From positions 100,153,355 through 100,215,354 of the forward strand of contig CM043943.1 in assembly GCA_014529385.2 (NCBI GenBank): a DNA stretch of 62,000 bases, in the 5' to 3' direction. Position 1 is the stretch's first letter, and the number at the start of each line of letters is the position of its first letter. Below are positions 35,558 to 48,721 of this stretch, piece by piece. The notes under the pieces were generated by a model, which was not told the origin of the DNA, did not search any database, and saw only the letters and a program-made list of their open reading frames with translations. A program made the translations under genes and the position numbers. The stretch is from Adiantum capillus-veneris (Eukaryota > Streptophyta > Polypodiopsida > Polypodiales > Pteridaceae).

Positions 35558-37642
35558 TGTTGTTCCGATTTTTGAGTGAGTCAAGTATGACAACATTTCA
35601 GATGTTGAATCAAAAAAGTATCTAAGACTTCTTCAAGGATAGTGTGCAAGGAACTTCATTGATTCACACTTTCTTCAGTGGATACTCTACTGGAGGTTTC
35701 TCCAAGTATGCCTTGATTTCCTAGTACATGACCAGATCTAAGGTTCATAATGACTTATGAAGCCCTGGATAGAGTACTTACCTTTGGATTGACTTGTTGT
35801 CAATTTCTTCCACTTGACTTGATTGCAACTTCTCTCAAGCTGTTGATTCCTTAGTAGCAACCTGATTCTTGTATCAATTTTGATGAAGTTAGCTATTCTT
35901 TCACAAAGACTATATAGTTTTTGCTAGCTATTGTGTTTGGTATATGTGTATCACTTCAATTCGAGCTAATTTAGTCAATAGTTGAGATTATCAGACTCGA
36001 ATTTTGCAAAAATCAAAGGACTAATTTGCAACCTAAAAACTGAGTGAACATGTACCAATTTGGATCCGTTTGAACCCAAATTTTCCCGGTGAAGTCAACA
36101 TTGGTGTCTCTGTGTAGCACTGGTAAATAATCGTGATTATTTACTTTTGTAAGCTTTTTACACTTTTTGGCTTGGTTAGTGTACAACCTGTTAAGGTCCT
36201 TGGACAAGTTTCAACAAGTTTGGACGAAATTTTTTCAAGTTGTGTTCGCAGACTTGGTTTTCAAGAATCTTGCTTAAATCTCACTTTTGTGATCCAAATT
36301 TCACAAAAAATGATTTGTGTGGTCTACTTGATATGCTTGACCTTGTGGTATACTCAAATGCGCAAAAATACCAAATTTTGAAGTAGATGTAAACAATCAC
36401 GATTATTTACTCCAGCTAATTTTTTGCAAGTTTTTGTTCCAACCTTGACAGAGATCTGTTAAGCACTTCAACTTAAGGTCTCTAGCTTAGTTTCATCAAG
36501 TTTGGACTATTTTTTGTCAAATGGTCATCAGTTTTCTGTTTGCTGGGGACTGACTTTGCAAATTTGGTCACAATTTTCAATCCAATGATCCAAATCTTAG
36601 CAAATTGGGTTTGTGGGCTTATTACAACATGGTAAAACTAGTGGTATACCAACTTAGTCAAAAAAGTAGAAAAATGGGGCAGATGTAAATAATCGTGATT
36701 ATTTACAACGGCAACTTTTTGCATCTTTTTGGTCAAGTGATCATGTACACATGTCTACCATATCAATATAAGCCTATGAATACAAATTTCATCAAGTTTG
36801 GATAAATTTTTCCTCAATTCACACTCAAATTCTCGAAAGTTAGTACAAACTTTAGTTTTTACCCAGCTTTTTGCCATTTTTGTGATCCAAATCCTATGTG
36901 CCTTTATAAAAGTTGTTTGTACACATGCAGTATCAACCTTGGTCAAATTTGAGCTGAAAGTAAATAACCATGATTATTTACTTTATGCCCAAAATGAACA
37001 TTTTTTTGCACTTTTTCAATGGATAGACTTTTCATGAGTTATTTTAAGCCTATGAATCAAGTCAAAACTTAATTTGGCCTAAAATGTCAAGAAAAAATAA
37101 ATAATGTGAGTTTTTACAAACTCTTGAAATTTTTATCTCAATGTGTCTTTGAGCTTACCTATTGGTTCATACAACTTTTAAGCATACTCTCCAGTCAGAT
37201 TGAGTGATTTGGAGTCTTTTTGTGCTACTTCTAGAGGCAGACCTGAAATTCTATAACTTCAAATAACAACTCACAATGATTCTTTCGGAGAGATAAATGT
37301 TCTGAAATCCACCTCGGATCCTACTTACCCTTCTCCTAGGTTCTCATGCAATGGGGTTGTGGAAAGTGTCCACAAACACTCGTTTTCTTGTTTTTAATGG
37401 TTTTTTGAGCATTGATCTTAAGACTTGTCCCGTCTATCAATCATTCTCAAAATCCTAATCTAGTTCTACAATCCTACAATCCTAAAGGTACTCGACAAGT
37501 ATGATTACTTCCAAGCTACCTCTACCCAGCAAAAGACGACAATCTTAAGCTATGCGGTTTCTAAAAAGAAAGTTTCTACTCTAGGAGATCCTAGAAGAAC
37601 TTAAAGGATAACTTAAAGGATAACTTAAAGGATAACTTCTCT
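35558..37642 (-). other. Element C untranslated leader, about 2.1 kb
   Basis: Non-coding region between the PBS and gag (minus orientation). It carries a palindrome family of its own and related lines such as TTTCATCAAGTTTGGA repeated around each copy, so it looks like a decayed tandem repeat of about 270-300 bases. Confidence 0.65.
36123..36981. repeat. Palindrome cluster of element C (four copies, a fifth degenerate)
   Basis: Copies are at 36123-36144, 36389-36410, 36685-36706 and 36960-36981, with a weak fifth at about 37097-37117. The arm is GTAAATAAT, the core CGTG or CACG (CATG in copy 4), then ATTATTTAC. Arms pair perfectly in copies 1 and 3; the others have one arm change. The spacings are 266, 296 and 275 bases. 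Partial copies occur in both LTRs (near 13343 and 38000). Confidence 0.92.
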
Positions 37643-37666
37643 TCGATCACCGGTAGCGGTGCCAAA
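37643..37666 (-). other. Primer binding site of element C
   Basis: The minus strand reads TTTGGCACCGCTACCGG directly after the inner LTR edge, a variant of the TGGCGCCG..GCCGG type. It fixes the orientation of element C as minus. Confidence 0.7.
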
Positions 37667-38391
37667 TGTGGGACGGGTGTCTAACCTCACTCCTATCTTA
37701 TTGCAGATTTAGCGAGAACCACGATTAAATTGTCAATCCATGGGATGAAGCTGACTTGACTAGTGCATGGAGGCTAGAAGAGGTTGTCAATCTCTCGAAA
37801 AAAAAAAAAAACAACTCGCATCTAACTCAAGCTACACTCAAATGATTGAAATCACCAAAAGCCAATTGCTCATCAGCAAACAAATCACATCGTTACAGCA
37901 TCAAATGACATCCAAACATAACAAAACTTCTAAGACAAGTTTATAAGACCTAACCACACATGCTTATGGTCTCAAATCCCACTTTAGGTCAAGTGAAAAA
38001 ATCGTAATTATTAACAGCAGTGGATTCTTGACCTAGTCGTTTTCGACTCAGAATGCACCTAAATGCTTAGCAATGATGCCCCAATATCCCGCTTATGCTT
38101 AATTTTTAAATTTTGAAGTGTAAATTCCTATTTAGGCCATGGGTCGACGATGACAAAAGCTACAAATACCGTGAAGTGTTTACATCAATGTGTATAGCTC
38201 TTACCTGTGGTTGCAATGCAACAAATGTGACTGCAATGTGACAACCGGGGAGGGAGTAGGAGGAGAGAGAAGGAGAGAAGTGAGTGCTGTTAGCTCACAC
38301 TGTGTATTTCATTATCCAAAACTCTAAATTAACTTACAAAAATTGGCTTGTATACCTTAGTAAAGGTTTTTGGTGGTCAAAACTAATAATA
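37667..38391 (-). repeat. 5' LTR of element C
   Basis: Partner of 13012-13749, with which it shares sequence from TGTGGGACG to AAACTAATAAT. Several small indels separate the two copies, which by eye are more diverged than the LTR pair of element A. This agrees with element C being the older insertion. Confidence 0.8.
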
Positions 38392-39022
38392 GGTTTATCC
38401 AAAAAATAAGAGTTACAATATTCCCAATTTATCAAAATAATAAGTAGTTTTACAATGAGAGCTCCAAAAAACGGTATCCAAGTTAGCTTGCTGCTAACAA
38501 ATGCATCAAAATACCCATGGAGCACATCCCCTAGGGAGACGAAAAGTGTACACAATCAACCCAAAATTCTATGAAGCAATCTATAATAGCATGCCCTTCA
38601 GGTTTTAAGTTGTAATCATGCATCTTCAATATACTTCTTGCTCGGAGATAATACAGTTTTATCAAAAACTTGGGTATCTTCTGTCTCTTGTGTGCTTTGT
38701 GTATACATGGCTTTGGTGTCTATCACAAAGGGGTTTCAGTTTAAGAGAGATTATTCGTACAACTTGTCTCATTAAACATAGAGGATATGAGCTCATAAAA
38801 AAATGTAGAGCTCTAGAGAGGTGATCAAACAAGCTCAAAGTCCGCCTCCCTTGGTGTCTTACAATTTACGCTTATTACAGCAGGACTCCATATGGTTTGG
38901 GCACGTATTCCACAAATATAAATGGAAACTATAAAAGCACACCCAGTTTATAAGAAAGGCATCAAGGTTTAGAAAGATGTGGACAAAGAAGGCCATTGGC
39001 TTGCACAATATGATAATAAGAA
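38392..39022. other. No gene recognised
   Basis: Flank of element C. If C inserted in the transposase-like gene ending at 13011, its missing 3' end should lie here, but I could not recognise it in any frame. Confidence 0.4.
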
Positions 39023-39126
39023 GGTATGCTAATTGTGTTATGTGGGTATGCTAGTTAGCATAAATGGTATGCTGATTAGCATAATGTTTATGCTAGTTAG
39101 CATAAACAATGTTCTAATTAGCATAT
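39023..39126. repeat. Short TGCTAGTTAGCA array (2a)
   Basis: Five or so units of the TATGCTA..TAGCATA type, separated from the main array by about 1 kb of non-repeat sequence. Confidence 0.75.
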
Positions 39127-40124
39127 CATCTAATTTTTGTTAAGCGTTTAAGATAGCTAGTTAGGCGCTTCTCAATCTCAGCTTTTTCTTTTCATAGTTG
39201 TCTAGCCTTGGCAATACGCCGCTTTCGTGTGGTTCTGCATGCAACGGCATAATTCAAATCATGCAAGGCAACTAACTGCAGTTTCTCTTGCCTCGTGACA
39301 TAGAAATGGTAACAAATAAAGACATCATAAAGGATAAGCAAAAACTACTGAACTGGTTCATAGTAAAATAATATTGAAAAGACTTTCTCCATTATAAATA
39401 TCCAGAGAGATACATGCCACAGGGTGTGGAGCTTGCTAACACTACATAACTTGGACACAATAGGAAACAAATTCAGCATAATTTCTCGCAAGCACATGAG
39501 CGAATGGATTTCTTTTCACCTCTGCTATGTTCATTTATGTCATCCACGGTGCTTGGAGGGGCAGCACATTTCTTGTCTCTAGTTTCTTCCAAAATCTATT
39601 CTAGGCCACCTTTTCTCTTTAATTTCACTTTTGTATACAAAACCCTGTAGGGGGCTGTCATCACCGACATCTTGCGCAGTCAGCTCATTGTCAGTCCTGA
39701 AACCTTCCTCTTGAGCACTTCTACCTTCCTCTTGCACACTCCTAACTGTTTCCTCTGAGACACTTGTTTGATCATCTATAGGGGGCTTGGGTTTGGGATG
39801 AGTAATCATGATAAAATCTTCATCATCATCATCTGTTTCTTTACCATCTGCCCAGCCTTGTGCGCTATCTCATGATGTGGCATTACATCTACCCTTTCAT
39901 GTTGTCTATCTAGCTCATCAGATTCATCATTACAAAGATTCTCTTCTTTCCTTTGATTGACATGTGTCTTGTTAGGTTTGCATATCGTGCATTATTGATA
40001 CCTGTGTATTCCATTCACTTGTGAATTTTCATCGATACCATTATGATTGCTTGTATGCATAGTGTGACAAGTAGCATTCCATGTATGGTAGGCATCTATA
40101 TCCTGTAGGCATCCATATTGTCTT
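39127..40124. other. Unassigned segment between arrays
   Basis: The only frame of note is 76 codons on the minus strand (39809-39579), acidic and Glu/Ser-rich without a known motif. It might be an exon of the decayed minus-strand gene at 42-44.8 kb if the array between them is an intron. This is speculation. Confidence 0.3.
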
Positions 40125-41890
40125 TGCTAACTATGCTAGCTAGTATACATACAAAGTGTGCTCACAACCATGATCAATATGCTAACTAGCATACACAATA
40201 TTCTAACAAGGAAGTGTGAATATAGTGTGTATGCTAACTAGCAAAGAATGTATGCTAGTTAGAATACATAAAACGTTAATAGGAAAAATTGTGTGTATGC
40301 TAATGGTATGCTTATTACTGATGGTGTGATAATTGGCATACATGCTATGTTAATTAGCACACATGGTATGCTAATTAGCATACCATGTATGCTAAGTAGA
40401 GGATAAGTTTTGCTAATTACCATACAATTCTGCTGGTAAGCATAATGTGCATGCTAACTAAAATACACATTATGGTAACTAGCAAAGAGGTATGCTAACT
40501 AGCATACATATTATGCGAGCTAGTTCATAAATTATGCTTACTAGCATAGAGGTATGCTAACAAGTATACACATTATGCTAGCTAGCAAAGAAGGTATGTT
40601 AACTAAACTTTGAATGCTTGTTAGCATGCACCAAATGCTAGCTAGCATACAAGGTATGCTAGATAGCATACTGAGTATGCTAATTATCATATCTTGTTTT
40701 CTAGTCATCATACTTGCATGCTAGGCATCATACACAATGTTCTAATTAGCATATTAAATATGCTAGTGAACATACCTTGTTTGCTAGTTAGCACACAGAG
40801 CTAATATGCTTATTAGCTCTGTGTGCTAACTAGCAAACAAGGTATGTTCACTAGCATATTTAATATGCTAATTAGCATACTTTTATGCTAATTAGAACAT
40901 TGTGTATGATGGCTATCATGCAAGTATGATAACTAGAAATCAAGATATGATAATTAGCATAAAAGTATGCTATCTAGCATACCTTGTATGCTAGCTAGCA
41001 TTTGGTGCATGCTAACAAGCATTCAAAGTTTAGTTAACATACCTTCTTTGCTAGCTAGCATAACGTGTATTCTTGTTAGCATACCTCTATGCTAGTAAGC
41101 ATACATTCTGAAGTAGCTAGCATAATGTGTATGCTAGTTAGCATACCTCTTTGCTAGTTATCATAGCAAGTATGCTAATTAGAAAAAATGTATGCTAATT
41201 AGCATGCATAAGAATACCTTTTTTTATACTTATCATACTTGCATGCTAGCCATCATACACAATGTTATAATTAGAAAAAAATATGCTAATTAGCATACTA
41301 AATATGCTAATTAGCATACCTTGTATGCTAGTTAGCATACTTGCATGCTAGCCATCATACACATTGTTCTAATTAGCATAAAAATTATGCTAGTTAGCAT
41401 ACTAAATATGATAATTAGAATACCTTGTATGTTAGTTAGCACATTGTGTGTGCTAACTAACATACAAGGTATGCTAATTAGCATATTTAATTTTTTAATT
41501 AGCATACCTTCTTTGCTAGTTAGCACAATGTGCACTAATTAGCATATTTGATATGCTGATTAGCATACTTTGTTTCTAATTGGGAAAATCTCTATGGTAG
41601 TTAGCATGCATAGTTTGCTAACTAGCATAGAAGGTATGCTTATTAGCATATAGAGTATGTTAACTACTAGCATAGAAAAAATGCCAACTAGTATTCATAA
41701 TATGTTAGCTAGGATAACTAGCTATGCTAACTAGCATACACAGTATGCTTGCCACCATGACAATGTATGCTAGCTATATCTCATAGTATGCTAACTAGCA
41801 TAACTAGGTTTGCGAACTACCATACACAATATCCTAGACACCATACCCAGTAAGCTGACTAGCATACCTTCTATTCTAACTATCATACAC
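40125..41890. repeat. Array 2 of TATGCTAGTTAGCATA-type repeats
   Basis: About 1.8 kb almost wholly built of variants of TATGCTA(GT/AC/AT)TAGCATA joined by AAGGTA, CACAATGT, CTTTG and similar linkers. Both orientations are present. It includes a large inverted repeat (40450-41167), a perfect 28-base palindrome (40361-40388), a smaller inverted repeat around 41404-41490, and three direct copies of CTTGCATGCTAG(C/G)CATCATAC (near 40705, 41229 and 41339). Confidence 0.88.
40450..41167. repeat. Long inverted repeat, arms about 350 bases, 4-base loop
   Basis: The centre is AGAGCTAATA-TGCT-TATTAGCTCT at 40797-40820. Moving outward, the arms keep matching through ACAAGGTATGTTCACTAGC, CCAAATGCTAGCTAGCAT and CTAGCAAAGAGGTATGC with some indels. 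Transcribed, it would form a hairpin of several hundred base pairs. Confidence 0.85.
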
Positions 41891-43248
41891 AGGGCTAGTG
41901 TAGGAATCAAGGTTGGATAACCGTTCCTTAACATTATCTTACTAGAAGTCTGTGTAATTGGAGGTCCTTGCTTTGTGACCTTGACACACCATATAAACTG
42001 GTATCCTCTGCTGGCAGGTGGAAGCTCTACATTTGGTGCCCAGGGAGCATGCAACAACAAAGAAGATTAGGTGATAGGTATGCTCACATGACATTTTGAC
42101 CATTGCACTGATTTTGTGTACTTCTAGTGGTAGACCACAACCAATACACACGTGTATTGTTGTCCCATCCCATACCCCTCCTATACACTCTGTAAAAGTG
42201 TCCATAGCTATATTGGAGAGGGTAGTGGGGATGAAGGAGTCTTGTATCATCCTACTTATCTGCATCAGTAGCTGCAATTACCTATCATAGGCGTTCACTT
42301 TCCCTTCCTTCACCTCCACATTAATCTACAAACCAATCAGAACAGAGGCATGGTAAGTACATAGGATAGTTGTGAACATATTTAAAACATAAGGTTCAAT
42401 CACAAAAACCATCGACACTTACACGAAGACAAGTTATGTCAATATCAGTAACAGTGGGGTTGTCTTCACTGCGAGGAAACCCCAAACCATCCAAAGTCTC
42501 TTTTAGTGGCTTGATCTTTACCTTGAGCTCTATTTCTCTCCTTGCATCCACACTGTCCGTAAGGCCTAAACACCGCAATTCATTCTCAGCATCATGAAGC
42601 TTATGTCTCATAGAATGTACTACATGGCTGACCATATCACAACTTGCTTTTAGAATTCTCGCAGCTTCAATCTCCTAACCCACATTCTTGAGCTATTGTT
42701 TAGCATCTTGCAGTTGATTTCTGAGATGGTCACTTGCACTCATGATGTGCTGCAAATCAGAGAGCCCAGAATATGATAGGCTTGCTATCACTTTGTGAGA
42801 GATGTTAATAGAGAGGGGTGTTGCCCTGGCAGTAGAAACAACATTTGGAGCTACTTGGCCAATGCAATCGTCCTTTGTTGTCGTAGAGCCCTCCACTATT
42901 TTTTTGACTTGAGGGGTGGGTATTACGCACCCTCCACTTTTCAACATGGGCATCGTAGTATCCTTTTTTCTCAAAGGTCCTGCAAATGTTGGACAACAAA
43001 CTCAACCCAATTGAACTGCATGATTGAGCCACTTGCAATTTCCATTGGACTGACTTTTTTTACAAAACGGTTCGCAAAAGCTAAAATAATTTTCATGTTG
43101 GTGGGGGCCTTTTGGTACACCCTGTAGTGCAGCTAAAGTACTTGGTTGTACATGTCGCTGCGAATGCTACTTCATTTGAAGCAATATTTTTTGCATTCCT
43201 TTGCCTCTCTAAATACACTAAACCACTCCAAATCTATAATTTGGTCCC

Positions 43249-43747
43249 ACTTCAACAATTTGGGCTCATCACTGTCCATGGAGAGGCCATGGACAACATT
43301 AAACTCTTCTGCTGTTACACAAAATTTTTCCTGCAGTGGGATGTTCATCTTGGGATCTTTCCATAGGCCTCCACACCACACAGAATTATAAGATTAAAAC
43401 CTTTTAGAACCCCACTAGAATAGGGTTTTCAAGTAATCTCTACATAGGCAATTGCGCGGGCTCTCCTTAGATGCAATCATCTAAGAATGCACCTTGAATG
43501 CCTAAGGCAATGCACAAACACTTGATCAGTGTGAGAGAATCCACAACTAGATTGCAGCTAGGGGCTACTTCAAAAACAAGCATATAAGCTGAATGCATAG
43601 TCCTCTGTGTTGATTGCAACATTTTCTTAGCATCACAAATTTCTCATGGGTGAGAGGATTCACTTAAAAGATTAGTAGTCGGGGCATGCTAGAGAAATGT
43701 GTCATGGTTTTCTTGATTTACAACTTCCAAATGTGGCCCCCTCATTG

Positions 43748-43787
<40 letters not shown>

Positions 43788-43826
43788 GAGTATCTGATTT
43801 TTTCTTCCCCTTCCCTGCATGCATGC
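43249..43826. repeat. Tandem duplication, copy 1 (578 bases)
   Basis: Starts ACTTCAACAATTTGGGCTC and ends CCCTGCATGCATGC. It is followed directly by copy 2. It includes a (GA)n run at 43749-43790 and a mutated splice donor (CAG|AT in place of CAG|GT on the minus strand). Confidence 0.9.
43749..43790. repeat. (GA)n microsatellite
   Basis: About 21 GA units with one GG interruption, inside duplication copy 1. Confidence 0.95.
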
Positions 43827-44479
<653 letters not shown>

Positions 44480-44756
44480 ACTTTGACATTGGGGATCCTT
44501 GGGAATTAGAAGCCTTCAATATTTTGTAGGGTGAAGAAGCAGCAACAGAACCTTTGCCCCTTGACTTCCTTCTCGATGGAGTACTGTCAAGATTGCTATT
44601 GGAGGTGGCTGCCTCCAGTGGTGAGCTATCCTTGCTAGCCTGTGACTGCAGACCTGCTTGTAGCTCGCAATCCCTTTTCTCCCTCTCTCTGACTTGGGGC
44701 CCCTGTGTCGTGCTGCCCTGCATTTTTGAAACTAAAAAGAAGAGGAGAATTAACAC

Positions 44757-45991
44757 AAATTAGTAAAATGAGACAAAATTGGGTAAATTCATGTTATTTT
44801 GCATTTCTCAAATGAAACAATTTGAGAAATGCATGATGAAGAAGTTTGAATTATCTGCATGTAATGGTGACTTTGAATCACCAAATGAGTTATCTATGAA
44901 GAGCATCCATGAAGGCTCCACCTCTAAGGAGATTTCACAAGCCGTGTGGTGGCTTACAAGGGATTGATAGGTTGTGGTATTGACATGAGGATGGCGGGGT
45001 TCGATAGGGTAAGCATAGGACTCAGATATAGAGAAGTGTTAGAAATAAAACCAAGTTCTAATGTATTTTCTTTGGGTGAAATTATAAAATCCCGGCTAGA
45101 TTTTGAGCTTGTCTTCAAGAAAATCAAGAAATTTACACATGTGAATGTAATTACTGGCAAAAGATTCAAATTTGACCCAAAAACCGAGAGAATTTCAAGT
45201 TTCCCCTTATTTTGATCGGTTAGGGCTATGCAAGACAGATCGGGTGCCATAGAGGGCGATGCAAAGAAACGTAGATAGTGAAGGGTTGTGGTTGATGAGG
45301 CAAAAGGATGGGGCAAATAGCAAAGTGCAAGGCCAAAGATAAAAATGGAGCCAACAACGCAACGAAGGGGACACAATCCAACCATTGTATCAGTATTTAA
45401 AGTTGATGTTGAGGCATCTTGCAGAATTGACACGGAGCTAACCGCAATGCACTCTAGCTCACCTAGAGGATATATATCTTTTTTTTTGGATCTCTTTTAA
45501 CCATGTGTATTTCAAGCAGATAATCTATGTTTGTCTTTTGCAATAAGGAGAAGTTTTTGTTTTTTGGCAACAAGTGAAAGGCTGACCGACCCCGCTAAAT
45601 CTACAACCTCACCAAGGCAACCATGGGAACTCTGTTATGCTACATACCCGAGGGGAGAAATTTCTAGAAGGACCACCAAGGGCCAGGTAGACAAGTAGTC
45701 AATGGTAGCTCAAGGGAATTTAAGGCGATCATCATGTGGCCAAGAGAAGGACCCATGGCATCTTTGACAGAGCAAGAAAAAGAGATGAAGAGAACCCCAC
45801 ATTCACATTATTTTTCCGAATGAAAGAGGGACCAAACCTTGCATTTTTGAAGCTCTTGCTACGTATGATACACAAGAGGCCTCTCTCTCTCTCTGGTTTT
45901 GACCCTTCCCTCACTACCACCCAAGTGGTGCAGCCCCTAAGTTACACAAGAATGGCAGTGCTTGCTGCCATGCTTTGCCCCACGCCATATA
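44757..45991. other. No gene recognised
   Basis: Several frames of 60-160 codons overlap on both strands (for example 44946-45215 plus and 45433-44954 minus) without motifs or agreement. I cannot support any of them. The segment is the left flank of element B. Confidence 0.4.
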
Positions 45992-46904
45992 TAGTTAGCA
46001 GTTGGACACACCCTACGGAGCTCGGCGGAATATTATTTTTTGTAACTATTCTTTGAGAAACACCGACATTTCACCTTTGTAAATATTGGGGCTTACAGAA
46101 GTTTCCAGATTGTATCTCAGTTTTGACATTTAGATTGAGTAGATGGTTAAATTGGAACATTAGGGTTTGAGATTGTAAGGTATTTACACCACTTTTGACC
46201 TTAATGAAAAAACCTTTGTCATTTCAAAAAAAAGTTTTGTATGTGAGTGAGCGTACTGTGTACAAGAGAGTGAGAGTTTCATCTTGATGCTACGCGTGCA
46301 CTGATGATCGGAATCGAGTGCGGAGAAGTGCAACATGTTGCCCCCGACTAGAGCTACATGCCAATGCCTACATTGTGGGCGTACGGTTTGGTTTTGCGAG
46401 CTCAACCCATGAGCTTCATCTGGTGATTCGGTGAGCATACATTGTTCGTCTTTTGCATTTCAACATATCCACGCGTTCGCAATGAGTAGAGCTACACATT
46501 AGGCACTTTAGTTTTTGGAAACGATGACCTTCAAAATCTGACCAGACATCCTACTTGATTTTGCACGAGGTGTTTAGGGTTGGGATTTTGGTTCATGGAC
46601 CTTTGGGAGAGCGACCTATTGGTGTTAGTAGGGTCTCCTGCAAGTTCTATGGCATCTCGAGAACGTTTGATCGGTGTTTGGCTCTTGGAAGCGTTGTAGG
46701 AAATCTCCTCTTAAGCACTCTTGAAGGCTGTAGCTTAGACATTGGGTAGAGACCTCTATAGGAATTAGTCGAGAGTCGGTCGAGTGTATATTGACACCCT
46801 ATGCTTGCTTCCACGTGCCTGCGAGTTGAGCTTTGTCCTTAGCTGACAAATCTTGTGAGGTGAGTTCTTGTTGTGCTGACGTCCATCGCGGCGTATCCGC
46901 CAAC
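45992..46904 (+). repeat. 5' LTR of element B
   Basis: Starts about TAGTTAGCAGTTGGACACACC and ends GTATCCGCCAAC, matching the element A LTRs with many substitutions and small indels. The first bases are altered (TAGTTAG where A has TGTTAG). A partial palindrome, AGACATCCTAC, is at about 46541-46551. Confidence 0.85.
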
Positions 46905-46926
46905 TTTGGCGCCGCTGTTGCCGGGG
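46905..46926 (+). other. Primer binding site of element B
   Basis: TTTGGCGCCGC followed by TGTTGCCGGGGAC is the tRNA-Asp-type PBS with about three extra bases in the middle. It is closer to the usual form at its start than the PBS of element A. Confidence 0.8.
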
Positions 46927-48721
46927 ACAAAAACCCTATGTAGGTGACCGAGATTAGTCCTTGAGGATAGGGATTCTCTAGCTTTCTAGAGTCTCATTTT
47001 ACATTCAGATAGGATCAGAGGGTGGAGGATTCTCTACGTCTTACAGGGAGTCTAGGGAGCGTGTGTCTCGCCTAGATCCTTCGACTTAGGTAGACTTAGA
47101 TAGTTTTTAGGCCTTAGTTGAGTTGATAAGTAGGAGTTGGAGTGGTAGAAGCAGTGAAAGGAGATCTTGAGAGTCCGGAGAGGCCAGGAAGCAACCAAAA
47201 CACCATTATCACCATTTCACATGATGAGTAGCAGTAGGGTAAGTAGGACATGATGATCTATGATCTAGAGCACTTCATGCATGTTATACTTACTGTTAGG
47301 TTCATCACAAGGTTCTAAAAGACGCAAAAGGGTGTTTGAAAGCTGAAGTGAAGTTCAAAAGTTGCTGTGAGTGTTTCTGAGAGAGCTATAGAGCATCAGC
47401 AGCATTTCTGTCAGGAAAAAAATAAGTTTTAAGCTAGGAGACATCCTACGCGTAGGATGTCTATAGGGTGATCTGGTGGAAATTTTGGAAATTTTGAGTT
47501 GACCAATGTGTTAAGAAGGTAGGTTTTACCCTATTTTCCCCTGGAAAGTGAAAGTTTGACCATATCTTGACAGGATAAGGCAAGATAGACAGAAATTGCC
47601 AAACATCCTACCCAAATTCTGCCAAGGCATTATTCTAAGACCAAAACCATAGGGTGGCTGCATGAGCATGATTTGCATGATTTATTGAGTGCCTGAGAAG
47701 GGTTTCATCTCAATTGGGTGAGAAAATTGGGTTTTAAACAGATTTTAGCATTTTTGATTGAAAAGGGCTAAGATAGCTAAAATTGGGGTTTTTTGAAATC
47801 CAAACCAAAATCTAAGCATAGCAGTGGGTTGCTGACATCAAGGGGAAGCTGTGGGTCAAGTCTGGGGTCAAAAATGCCATATAGACATCCTACACGTAGG
47901 ATGTGTTCTGTGTGATTTGGCACTCCAAATCTAATTTTGAGCATACCAAGTGATCAGCACCTTAAGGGGAGTCTGTGCTTTTCATTTGAAGCCATATTGA
48001 TCAATTAGACATGCTACACGTAGAATGTCTAATACATGAGATTGAAGCCAGACTGATTGTAGACATAGGAGGGTGTTGTATAGCCTGGGCAAGCCTCCTA
48101 GTCAATTTTGCTCCAAATTGGAGTTGATTTAACTGGTCAGACCGACATGAGGTTGTTGGAACAGAATTCTAACCAATTGACCACCTTATAGGTGTCCAAA
48201 TCAAAAAGTAAAAATAGTTGTGGACTCAGCACATTAAGGGAAATCCATAGTGCAAAAACCAGGCAAAACAGAGCAGGAGACATTCGACGCGTAGGATGTC
48301 TACAGGGGCTTAGTGAAGAGAAAATTTGACTGAGGACATACAGTGATGTTCCAATTGACTTAAGAGTTCAAAGAATTCTTTTAGAAGTGAGTTTGGACCT
48401 TGTTTGACCTTTTGACGGAGCAAAGGCAGAATTAAGACTTTCCATGTAAATTGACCAACATCCGAGGGAAGTACAGTTCCAAATTAGCAGACCTAATCCA
48501 GAACATTAAAAGTGTATAAAATACAGTAGTGGTCGAGGTTAACTCTCTAGTTATACCAATCATTACTAAGACCACTTCTAGCGGTTAAATGCTTTGATTT
48601 GATTGCCTAAATTGAACGCTTGTGTACAGGTATATTCAGCGGCAAAGCAAGAAGTTGAACGTAAATTGATCCTTTGCTAGGTGAGTGGTTCGATTTGTGT
48701 TAAATTACATTGCTAAGTTTG
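46927..48721 (+). other. Element B untranslated leader
   Basis: Non-coding, alignable with 15547-17369 of element A. It carries four palindromes and a CTAGGTGAGTGG sequence near 48678 at the position of the donor-like site in A. Confidence 0.7.
47439..48301. repeat. Palindrome cluster 1 of element B (four copies)
   Basis: Copies are at 47439-47462 (perfect), 47883-47906 (core CACG, one end changed), 48007-48030 (core CACG, two arm changes) and 48278-48301 (core CGCG, two arm changes). Each lies at the position of its counterpart in A. Confidence 0.93.

Noticed and set aside
38618-38824. 68-codon plus-strand frame as the lost 3' end of the transposase-like gene
   Set aside because: No similarity by eye to the expected C-terminal part and no splice evidence.
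44757-45991. Genes in overlapping frames (44946-45215 plus, 45433-44954 minus, 45736-46056 plus)
   Set aside because: The frames conflict, carry no motifs and overlap the start of the element B LTR. Most likely chance frames.
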